Shown here piece by piece: positions 22,101 to 34,957 of a DNA stretch of 64,000 bases; position 1 is the first letter of the stretch, and each line of letters begins with the position of its first letter. Source of the DNA: Batillaria attramentaria (Eukaryota; Mollusca; Gastropoda; Batillariidae); assembly GCA_018292915.2 (NCBI GenBank), contig JACVVK020000061.1:1-64000 (forward strand), read 5' to 3'. The notes below the pieces were generated by a model. That model was not told the DNA's origin. It did no database searches and saw nothing but the letters and a program-made list of their open reading frames with translations. Made by a program: the position numbers and the translations under genes.

Positions 22101-24164
22101 TCTATATTATATATATTTCGTAAACGTGTAAACTACATTAAAGCAGCATTAAATAACTCTGCGAGTAATCCTGTACGATAGGGTGGATTTAGGCAATCGG
22201 CAATGGTCACTTTTGTTTGGACGCAATGTACAAACAGACAGTGTTCTGCAGAGCAAGCAAACATAAACAGCACACTGAAATTGAAAATTACCATGCTTCG
22301 GTTGCTTTCTTGACAAACACGATTGATGTAAATTTTACCTGTCCACTGTGCTTTTGATACCACGTACAGCTGTAGGCCCCGGTCGAGCTGTAAATCTTGG
22401 GGATGCGGCAATATCCGTTCACAGTCCAAGTAGTTGCGTTTGCCCGTACAAAACACAAGTCTGGATCAGGTGTCCCTGGGTCTGAATAATTATTACATCG
22501 ACTTTAATATGTGTATTGTGTTAATCCTTAGCACGGATTTTTTTCTCGTCAATTCAAGTGCACAATCCAATATTGTTGTCTGCTTCGCATGAATGTACAC
22601 ACTGAGGAGTGTGCTTTGAAAAACTCGATATTATTTGTAATTTCTCTGGGTATTTCAGGTTTCCATTCAGTCCACACCGCCTCTGGATCACACACCATTT
22701 TCTGTGGAACCCGCCTCTGAATTTGATGATACACTATGGGACGAGTACGAGAAAGCAAACCCAAAACGCCACAACTGGGTCATCAGGAAACGCAAAAAGA
22801 AGCTGTAAGACGTCAGTTACATCTGCACATGCAGAGCGATCTTGGAAAAAAGTGGATTTCAACAACCGCCAGAAGAACAGTTGACTTGGACTCCCTCAAG
22901 ATTCAGCATGGCTGTCTGAACTGTTTTTTGATAAGGATGTTACTGACGCTCAGTTGGTATAGTTTGCCCATGGTGGTGGTGGGGGTGGGGGGGGGTGGGG
23001 GGGGGGGGGCTAGGGGAGAATGTATAACAGTCATGCGGGGGGGGGGGGGGAGGGGGGGGGGGGCAAATCTATATCAGTCGTCATCTTGTGAGTTTGAGAG
23101 AAGTGACTACTGGCGATTCCGCGCCTGTAAAAACGCCATGCAACGTTTCTGTCGTGTAATAAATGCTGGCTGTAATCAACAATTTTTCTTCCATGCCTCC
23201 TTAATAGTCGCACATATTTTCACTAACCAAGCGCAGTCCATCAATTTATGCATTTTAAACAGAAACCTTGTTCTTCATGTCCGGCAGATTTACTGTGTTC
23301 TTTTGCCTTAGCCCCAAGATACCTGTATTCTTCAAGAGAATGTTTACCCTAGTACATCTTTGCTACAACTAAATACGCAACGGCAAAAAATACTTTAACT
23401 AATAAACAACTATACGTGATCAGACCAGTTTTGATAACTAAAGTCTTTAAATTAACACGCAGATGGCCGGATACTCACAGATCACTGTCAACGTCACTTC
23501 CGATCTATGAGTGTATGATTGAGGTCTCGGGGTCCAGTCTGCGGTGCATACGCAAGTGACGCCATCGTCCTGAACAGTGAAAGGGTCAAAGTTGACGACG
23601 CTAGTCACAGATGACCGACCAAGCGTGGGACGTGCATCAGTAGTGTCGGTGCCGTCAGCACGGTCTCCACAGTAAAACGTTACTGATGCTACCGGAGGAT
23701 TTCCACCGGTGACTGTACAAGTCAGCCTCAGGTCGGCACCTTCCGGTACTGTCCGGTCTGCAGTGTAGCCCGAGATGACAGGAGGCAAGTTGGGGGGATC
23801 TTTGAAAACAAAACAAGAAGACATCAATATTCAGTGTTTCCAATGGGATTTTGCCTTTTGGGCATGACAACAAAATAAATCTCGATGGGCATGCTCATCA
23901 CACTGATTATAATTATGCTAGATTGGCAGACACATAAGCTTGAGCTTGCGGTTTTCTCGTCGTGAAGACGAACCAGACAGGCAAATACTGCGACAAAATC
24001 AGTAAATCGATGAATCAGTGTCTATGAATCAACAAAAACTTTTTTGGAAAGATGAAGTTTACTTCACATCATTCTGATATTACAATATACTGCCAGTTTA
24101 CATTTTTATCAACGCTGAAAGGAGGGAAAGAGGGATGGCTGCAATAACAGTTTAAGAAAAGGAA

Positions 24165-24207
<43 letters not shown>

Positions 24208-24877
24208 GTAAAATCATTGACTGCTTACATAAAACTCGGAATGTGTACGCAACTGTTTGATCCCATGCATGTGGTCCCCACGTCAACTGACAGGTATACA
24301 CGCTCTCGTCGTCTTCACGCCGGACATTTCTTATCGCTAGCTCTGTCGTGTTGGAATGTCCTGGCCACCACACTGTTGCGACAGGGTTTCCAGGTCTTGT
24401 TTCAGATGGGACACATGCACATCGTAGGTCACTTCCTTCAATCGTGTCATATGGGCAGTCTGCTAATCTTGGAGGACCTGGGTGTTCTGCAAATGTGTGG
24501 TTAGTCTGCCATAAAACACCTCATTTCCTAAAGCAAATCGTCGAAGTTTTAACTTTAAAATTCTTAGAATTCATAATTTCAAAGACTGGTTATGTATTGT
24601 AACATTTTAAGAAGATAAGAACACTTGTCAGTTCCGTAGCTGGCACTTACCAATTTGAACGTTACCAACATGATGGACTTGGGTTCCCGGAGAGACCAAC
24701 AAACTGTACTCGTAGCGTCCTTCCACAGTCGGAAGAGGCTTTGCGAAAGAACACGCTCCCCGAAAGTACAGATGCCGAGAATTGTCATAGAAAGAAGTAG
24801 TGGCCATAGGTAGTGTGTCATTTGTAGTCTGCACGTATGCACGCACGTACGCACGCACGCACACACACACACACACA

Positions 24878-24920
<43 letters not shown>

Positions 24921-24927
24921 GCACGTA

Positions 24928-24967
<40 letters not shown>

Positions 24968-27900
24968 CACACGCACGCACGCACGCACCATGAGTATCGA
25001 GACATTCAATACATGTAATATAATTTCTTTTGTCTCGTTCTAGTTCTATGAAATCTAAAAAAAGTACGCACGCACGCACACACGCACGCACACACGCACG
25101 CACGCACACACGCACGCACACACAGACCATGAGTATCGAGACATTCAATACATGTAATATAATTTCTTTTGTCTCATATCCTAGTTCTGTGGATTCTTTA
25201 AAAAAAAAAAGGTCTCTATATTTTATGTATTTCGTAAACGTGTAAACTACATTAAAGCAGCATTAAATAACTCTACGAGTAATCCTTTACGATAGTGTGG
25301 ATTCAGGCAATCGGCAATGATCACTTTTGTTTGGACGCAATGTGCAAACAGACAGTGTTCTGCAGACCAAGCAAACGTAAACAGCACACTGAAATTGAAA
25401 ATTACCATGCTTCGGTTGCTTTCTTGACAAACACGATTGATGTAAATTTTACCTGTCCACTGTGCTTTTGATACCACGTGCAGCTGTAGGCCCCGGTCGA
25501 GCTGTAAATCTTGGGGATGCGGCAATATCCGTTGACAGTCCAAGTAGTTACGTTTGCCCATACAAAACACAAGTCTGGATCAGGTGTCCCTGGGTCTGAA
25601 TAATTATTACATCGACTTTAATATGTGTATTGTGTTAATCCTTAGTAGAGGCATGAAGCATATGTACAGCCTTACTCTAGAGATAAAGTGAAACTCGGCA
25701 AAGATTTTGGACATGCAGGTGACAAAAGATTTGGAAATAGATTTAATATTTATTTGATCTCATGTGGAGAAGGCACGGATTTTTTTTTTTCTCGTTAATT
25801 CAAGTGCACACTCCAGTATTGTTGTCTGTTTCGCGTGAATGTACACACTGAGGAGTATGCTTTGAAAAACTCTTACAATCAAGATCAGTATTTTTTACAT
25901 GAAAAAAAGTTAACATTAATTATTATTGTTGACGTTTCTTCCAAAAAAGGCACATGGATTCGATAGCTCTCATTTTGCGCACGCTTACTGTTAACTCGTT
26001 TATGCGTGGTGTCCCCACAGGAGCACGCTAAAGACTCCTTCGTCTCATAATAAACAGATTTTCCTTTTCAATTTTTTCGCTTATTGACGTTGTTAGGGAA
26101 GGAGGGATTACTTGATGATTCGTGGGACGTGGTTCCAAAGGAAGGTAAATACCTCTCTTCCTAATAATAAATATGCCATAGAAGCCTAATCAAATGACTG
26201 ATGAAGATAGTAGAGATGAAGATGCGTATGGTGGACAGGTTCAAAATCTGAGTGGAGTGCATCTTTTAGCAGCTGCACTTTTGACAATAACTGACACTGG
26301 TGAAAGAAGACACTGGTGCTGATGCCATAGAAGATGATGTTGAGGTGGTAATACCCCGTTCCACCGATTACACCATCCCACACACCCATCCATTGACCCA
26401 CCTCTCTTTTTATGTAGCAGCAGCCTAGCCACTAATTCACAAAAAAGACCAAGAGATCTTTATATCAGTGCAACATTGCTTTTTACTAGTATTATGGCCA
26501 TTCGATTTTATTTGTAATTTCTCTGGGTATTTCAGGTTTCCATTCAGCTAGTCCACACCGCCTCAGGATCACACACCATTTTGTGTGGAACCCGCCTCTG
26601 AATTTGATGATACACTATGGGACGAGTACGAGAAAGCAAACCCAAAACGCCACAACTGGGTCATCAGGAAACGCAAACAGAAGCTGTAAGATGTCAGTTA
26701 CATCTGCACGTGCAGAGCGATCTTGGAAAAAAGTGGATTTCAACAACCGCCAGAAGAACAGTTGACTTGGACTCCCTCAAGATTCAGCATGGCTGTCTGA
26801 ACTGTTTTTTTTTTGTTTTTTTTATAAGGATGTTACTGACGCTCAGCTGGTATAGTTCGCCCATGGTGGTGGTGGGGGTGGGGGGGGGGGGCTAGGAAAG
26901 AATGTATAACAGTCATGCGGGGGCGGGGGGGGGGCAAATCTATATCAGTCGTCATCTTGTGAGTTTGAGAGAAGTGACTACTGGCGATTCCGCGCCTGTA
27001 AAAACGCCATGCAACGTTTCTGTCGTGTAATAAATGCTGGCTGTAATCAACAATTTTTCTTCCATGCCTCCTTAACAGTCACACATATTTTCACTAACCA
27101 AGCGCAGCCCATCAAATTATGTATTTTAAACATAAACCTTGTTCTTCATGTCCGGCAGATTTATTTTGCGTTAGCCCCAAGATACATGTATTCTTCGGGA
27201 GAATGTTTACCCTATTACATCTTTGCTCCAACTAAATACGCAACGGCAAAAAATACTTTAACTAATAAACAACTATACGTGATCAGACCAGTTTTGATAA
27301 CTAAAGTCTTTAAATTAACACGCAGATGGCCGGATACTCACAGATCACTGTCAACGTCACTTCCGATCTCTGAGTGTATGATTGAGGTCTCGGGGTCCAG
27401 TGTGCGGTGCATACGCAAGTGACGCCATCGTCCTGAATAGTGAAAGGGTCAAAGTTGACGACGCTAGTCACAGATGACCGACCAAGCGTGGGACGTGCAT
27501 CAGTAGTGTCGGTGCCGTCAGCACGGTCTCCACAGTAAAACGTTACTGATGCTACCGGAGGATTTCCACCGGTGACTGTACAAGTCAGCCTCAGGTCGGC
27601 ACCTTCCGGTACTGTCCGGTCTGCAGTGTAGCCCGAGATGACAGGAGGCAAGCTGGGGGGATCTTTGAAAACAAAACAAGAAGATAAAGAAGATAAATCT
27701 CGATGGGCCTGCTCATCACACTGATTATAATTATGCCAGTTTGGCAGACCCGTAAGCTTGAGCTTGCCGTTTTCTCATCGCGAAGACGAACCAGACAGGC
27801 AAATACTGCGACAAAATCAGTAAATCGATGAATCAGTGTCTATGAATCAACAAAAACTTTTTTGGAAAGATGAAGTTTACTGCACATCATTCTGATATTA

Positions 27901-28638
27901 CAATATACTGCCAGTTTACATTTTTATCAACGCTGAAAGGAGGGAAAGAGGGATGGCTGCAATAACAGTTTAAGAAAAGGAAACACCTCTCTCTCTCTCT
28001 CTTATGTAAAATCATTGACTGCTTACATAAAACTCGGAATGTGTACGCCACTGTTTGATCCCATGCATGTGGTCCCCACGTCAACTGACAGGTATACACG
28101 CTCTCGTCGTCTTCACGCCGGACATTTCTTATCGCTAGCTCTGTCGTGTTGGAATGTCCTGGCCACCACACTGTTGCGACAGGGTTTCCAGGTCTTGTTT
28201 CAGATGGGACACATGCACATCGTAGGTCACTTCCTTCAATCGTGTCATATGGGCAGTCTGCTAATCTTGGAGGACCTGGGTGTTCTGCAAATGTGTTGGA
28301 AGTCCGCCTTAAAACACCTCATTTCCTAAAGCAAATCGTCGAAGTTTTAAATTCTTAGAATTCAAAATTTCAAAGACTTGTTATGTGTTGTAACATTTTA
28401 AGAAGATAAGAACACTTGTTATTTCTGTAGCTGGTACTTACCAATTTGAACGTTACCAACATGATGCTCTTGGGTTCCCGGAGAGACCAACAAACTGTAC
28501 ACGTAGCGGCCTTCCACAGTCGGAAGAGGCTTTGCGAAAGAACACGCTCCCCGAAAGTACAGATGCCGAGAATTGTCATAGAAAGAAGTAGTGGCCATAG
28601 GTAGTGTGTCATTTGTAATCTGCACGTATGCACGCACG

Positions 28639-28736
<98 letters not shown>

Positions 28737-31700
28737 ATGAGTATCGAGACATTCAATACATGTAATATAATTTCTTTTGTCTCGTTCTAGTTCTATGGAA
28801 TCTAAAAAAAAGTTCTCTAGAATTATTTCGTTAACGTGTAAACTACACTAAAGCAGCATTAAATAACTCCACGGGTAATCCTTTACGATAGGGTGGATTC
28901 AGGCAATCGGCTATGGTCACTTTTGTTTGGACGCAATGTGCAAACAGACAGTGTTCTGCAGACCAAGCAAACGTAAACAGCACACTGAAATTGAAAATTA
29001 CCATGCTTCGGTTGCTTTCTTGACAAACACGATTGATGTAAATTTTACCTGTCCACTGTGCTTTTGATACCACGTGCAGCTGTAGGCCCCGGTCGAGCTG
29101 TAAATCTTGGGGATGCGGCAATATCCGTTGACAGTCCAAGTAGTTACGTTTGCCCATACAAAACACAAGTCTGGATCAGGTGTCCCTGGGTCTGAATAAT
29201 TATTACATCGACTTTAATATGTGTATTGTGTTAATCCTTAGTAGCAGCATGAAGCATATGTACAGCCTTACTCTAGAGATAAAGTGAAACTCGGCAAAGA
29301 TTTTGGACGTGCAGGTGACAAAGGATTTGGAAATAAATTTAATATTTTTTTCATCTCCTAAGGAGAAGGCACGGATTTTTTCTCCTTAATTCAAGTGCAC
29401 AATCCAATATTGTTGTCTGCTTCGCGTGAATGTACACACTGAGGAGTATGCTTTCAAAAACTCTTACAATCAAGATCAGTAATTTTTCCAGGAAAAAAAA
29501 ATTAACATTAATTATTATTGTTGACGTTTTTTTTTCCAAAAAAGGCACATACATTCGATAGCTCTCATTTTGCGCAAGCTTACTGTTAACTCGTTTATGC
29601 CTGGTGTCCCCACAGTAGCACGCTGAAGACTCCTTCGTCTCATAATAAACAGATTTTCCTTTTCAATTCATTCGCTTAGTGACGTTGTTAGGGGAGGAGG
29701 GGTTACTTGATTATTCGGGGGACGTGGTTCTAATGGAAGGTAAATACCTCTCTTCCTAATAATAAATATGCCATAGAAGCAAAGGCATTAATCTATTAAA
29801 ATGACTGATGAAGATAGTAGAGATGAAGATGCGTATGGTGGACAGGTTCAAATTCTGAGTGGAGTGCATCTTTTAGCAGCTGCACTTAGAAGCAAAGGCA
29901 TTAGTCTAATCAAATGACTGATGAAGACAGTAGAGATGAAAATGCGTATGGTGGACAGGTTCAAAATCTGAGTGGAGTACATCATTTAGTAGCTGAACTT
30001 GCGACAATAACTGACACTGGTGAAAGAAGACACTGGTGCTGATGCCATTGAAGATGATGTTGAGGTGGTAATATCCCGTTCCACCGATGACACCATCCCA
30101 CACACCCATCCATTGACCCACCTCTCTTTTTATGTAGCAGCAGCCTAGCCACTAATTCACAAAAAAGACCAAGAGATCTTTATATCAGTGCAACATTGCT
30201 TTTTACTAGTATTATGGCCATTCGATTTTATTTGTAATTTCTCTGGGTATTTCAGGTTTCCATTCAGCTAGTCCACACCGCCTCAGGATCACACACCATT
30301 TTGTGTGGAACCCGCCTCTGAATTTCATGATACACTATGGGACGAGTACGAGAAAGCAAACCCAAAACGCCACTACTGGGTCATCAGGAAACGCAAAAAG
30401 AAGCTATAAGACGTCAGTTACATCTGCACGTGCAGAGCAATCTTGGAAATAAGTGGATTTCAACAACCGCCAGAAGAACAGTTGACTTGGACTCCCTCAA
30501 GATTCAGCATGGCTGTCTGAACTGTTTTTTTGATAAGGATGTTACTGACGCTCAGTTGGTATAGTTCGCCCATGGTGGTGGTGGGGGTGGGGGGGAGGCT
30601 AGGGGAGAATGTATAACAGTCATGCGGGGGGGGGGGGGGGGGGATCTATATCAGTCGTCCACTTGTGAGTTTGAGAGAAGTGACTACTGGCGATTCCGCG
30701 CCTGTAAAAACGCCATGCAACGTTTCTGTCGTGTAATAAATGCTGGCTGTAATCAACAATTTTTCTTCCATGCCTCCTTAACAGTCACACATATTTTCAC
30801 TAACCAAGCGCAGCCCATCAAATTATGTATTTTAAACATAAACCTTGTTCTTCATGTCCGGCAGATTTATTTTGCGTTAGCCCCAAGATACATGTATTCT
30901 TCGGGAGAATGTTTACCCTATTACATCTTTGCTCCAACTAAATACGCAACGGCAAAAAATACTTTAACTAATAAACAACTATACGTGATCAGACCAGTTT
31001 TGATAACTAAAGTCTTTAAATTAACACGCAGATGGCCGGATACTCACAGATCACTGTCAACGTCACTTCCGATCTCTGAGTGTATGATTGAGGTCTCGGG
31101 GTCCAGTGTGCGGTGCATACGCAAGTGACGCCATCGTCCTGAATAGTGAAAGGGTCAAAGTTGACGACGCTAGTCACAGATGACCGACCAAGCGTGGGAC
31201 GTGCATCAGTAGTGTCGGTGCCGTCAGCACGGTCTCCACAGTAAAACGTTACTGATGCTACCGGAGGATTTCCATCTGTGACTGTACAAGTCAGCCTCAG
31301 ATCGGCGCCTTCCGGTACTGTCCGGTCTGCAGTGTAGCCCGAGATGACAGGAGGCAAGCTGGGGGGATCTTTGAAAACAAAACAAGAAGACATCAATATT
31401 CAGTGTTTCCAATGGGATTTTGCCTTTTGGGCATGACAACAAAATAAATCTCGATGGGCATGCTCATCACACTGATTATAATTATGCTAGTTTGGCAGAC
31501 ACATAAGCTTGAGCTTGCGGTTTACTCATTGCGAAGACGAACCAGACAGGCAAATACTGCGACAAAATCAGTAAATCGATGAATCAGTGTCTATGAATCA
31601 ACAAAAACTTTTTTGGAAAGATGAAGTTTACTGCACATCATTCTGATATTACAATATACTGCCATTTTACATTGTTATCAACGCTGAAAGGAGGGAAGGA

Positions 31701-32399
31701 GGGATGGATGCAATAACAGTTTAAGAAAAGGAAACACCTCTCTCTCTCTCTCTTATGTAAAATCATTGACTGCTTACATAAAACTCGGAATGTGTACGCC
31801 ACTGTTTGATTACATGCATGTGGTCCCCACATCAACTGACAGGTATACACGCTCTCATCGTCTTCACGCCGGACATTTCTTATCGCTAGCTCTGTCGTGT
31901 TGGAATGTCCTGGCCACCACACTCTTGGGACTGGTTTTCCAGGCCTTGTTTGAGATGGGATACATGCACATCGTAGGTCACTTCCTTCAATCGTGTCATT
32001 TGGGCAGTCTGCTAATCTTGGAGGACCTGGGTGTTCTGCAAATGTGTGGGGAGTCTGCCATAAAACACCTCATTTCCTAAAGCAAATCGTCGAAGTTTTA
32101 AATTCTTAGAATTCAAAATTTCAAAGACTGGTTATGTGTTGTAACATTTTAAGAAGATAAGAACACTTGTTAGTTCCGTAGCTGGCACTTACCAATTTGA
32201 ACGTTACCAACATGATGCTCTTGGGTTCCCGGAGAGACCAACAAACTGTACTCGTAGCGTCCTTCCACAGTCGGAAGAGGCTTTGCGAAAGAACACGCTC
32301 CCCGAAAGTACAGATGCCGAGAATTGTCATAGAAAGAAGTAGTGGCCATAGGTAGTGTGTCATTTGTAGTCTGCACGTATGCACGCACGTACGCACGCA

Positions 32400-32431
<32 letters not shown>

Positions 32432-34902
32432 CACACACACACCATGAGTATTGAGACATTCAATACATGTAATATAATTTCTTTTGTCTCGTTCTAGTTC
32501 TATGGAATCTAAAAAAAAGTTCTCTAGAATTATTTCGTTAACGTGTAAACTACACTAAAGCAGCATTAAATAACTCTACGAGTAATCCTTTACGATAGTG
32601 TGGATTCAGGCAATCGGCAATGATCACTTTTGTTTGGACGCAATGTGCAAACAGACAGTGTTTTGCAGACTAAGTCACGAGCACTTAGAAAGTACTTGAC
32701 AAGTGATTCATACAATTTTCTTCCGTGAAGCGCTAGACGCACTTATCTGGCTAGGCTCGACATTCACATATGCTGGATAGTTGATAAGCTTTACAAATAT
32801 TTCACTCGTTAGATCATTCCAAACAACAGAAAGAAGTGCCAAGTGTATTCTGCAGGGAGTATGTAGAAAGGCCAGCACGCACACGCAATATTTGTAGACT
32901 TCTTTGAGTTTAGCCGATGCACCTTTAAACCAGGAACGCTAAAACAAAACAGCTTGGCACAACTGGCAGCAAATATAAACAGCACACTGAAATTGAAAAT
33001 GACCATGCTTCGGTTGCTTTCTTGACAAACACGATTGATGTAAATTTTACCTGTCCACTGTGCTTTCGATACCACGTGCAGCTGTAGGCCCCGGTCGAGC
33101 TGTAAATCTTGGGGATGCGGCAATATCCGTTCACAGTCCAAGAAGTTACGTTTGCCCATACAAAACACAAGTCTGGATCAGGTGTCCCTGGGTCTGAATG
33201 ATTATTACATCGACTTTAATATGTGTATTGTGTTAATCCTTAGTAGAGGCATGAAGCATATGTACAGCCTTACTCTAGAGATAAAGTGAAACTCGGCAAA
33301 GATTTTGGACGTGCAGGTGACAAAGGATTTGGAAATAAATTTAATATTTTTTTCATCTCCTAAGGAGAAGGCACGGATTTTTTCTCCTTAATTCAAGTGC
33401 ACAATCCAATATTGTTGTCTGCTTCGCGTGAATGTACACACTGAGGAGTATGCTTTCAAAAACTCTTACAATCAAGATCAGTAATTTTTCCAGGAAAAAA
33501 ATGAACATTATCATTGTTGACGTTTCTTCCAAAAAAGGCACATACATTCGATAGCTCTCATTTTGCGCACGCTTACTGTTAACTCGTTTATGCCTGGTGT
33601 CCCCACAGGAGCACGCTGAAGACTCCTTCGTCTCATAATAAACAGATTTTCCTTTTCAATTCATTCGCTTAGTGACGTTGTTAGGGGAGGAGGGGTTACT
33701 TGATTATTCGGGGGACGTGGTTCCAAAGGAAGGTAAATACCTCTCTTCCTAATTATGAATATGCCGTAGAAGCAAAGGCATTAGTCTAATCAAATGACTG
33801 ATGAAGATAGTAGAGATGAAGATGCGTATGGTGGACAGGTTCAAAATCTGAGTGGAGTGCATCTTTTAGCAGCTGCACTTTTGACAATAACTGACACTGG
33901 TGAAAGAAGACACTGGTGCTGATGCCATAGAAGATGATGTTGAGGTGGTAATACCCCGTTCCACCGATTACACCATCCCACACACCCATCCATTGACCCA
34001 CCTCTCTTTTTATGTAGCAGCAGCCTAGCCACTAATTCACAAAAAAGACCAAGAGATCTTTATATCAGTGCAACATTGCTTTTTACTAGTATTATGGCCA
34101 TTCGATTTTATTTGTAATTTCTCTGGGTATTTCAGGTTTCCATTCAGCTAGTCCACACCGCCTCAGGATCACACACCATTTTGTGTGGAACCCGCCTCTG
34201 AATTTGATGATACACTATGGGACGAGTACGAGAAAGCAAACCCAAAACGCCACAACTGGGTCATCAGGAAACGCAAACAGAAGCTGTAAGATGTCAGTTA
34301 CATCTGCACGTGCAGAGCGATCTTGGAAAAAAGTGGATTTCAACAACCGCCAGAAGAACAGTTGACTTGGATTCCCTCAAGATTCAGCTTCACGCCGGAC
34401 ATTTCTTATCGCTAGCTCTGTCGTGTTGGAATGTCCTGGCCACCACACTGTTGCGACTGGTTTTCCAGGTCTTGTTTCAGATGGGACACATGCACATCGT
34501 AGGTCACTTCCTTCAATTGTGTAATATGGGCAGTCTGCTAATCGTGGCAGACCTGGGTGTTCTGCAAATGTGTGGGGAGTCTGCCATAAAATATCTCATT
34601 TCCTAAAGCGAATCGTCGGTTTAAAATTCTTAGAATTCAAAATTTCAAAGACTGGTTATGTGTTGTAACATTTTAAGAAGATAAGAACACTTGTTAGTTC
34701 CGTAGTTGGCACTTACCAATTTGAACGTTACCAACATGATGCTCTTGGGTTCCCGGAGAGACCCACAAACTGTACATGTAGCGTCCTTCCACAGTCGGAA
34801 GAGGCTCTGTGTAAAAACACGCTCCCCGAAAGTACAGACGCCCAGAATAGTCTTGGAAACGAGCGGTGGACATAGGTTTTGTAACCCTCCTTGTCTGCGC
34901 GA

Positions 34903-34957
<55 letters not shown>

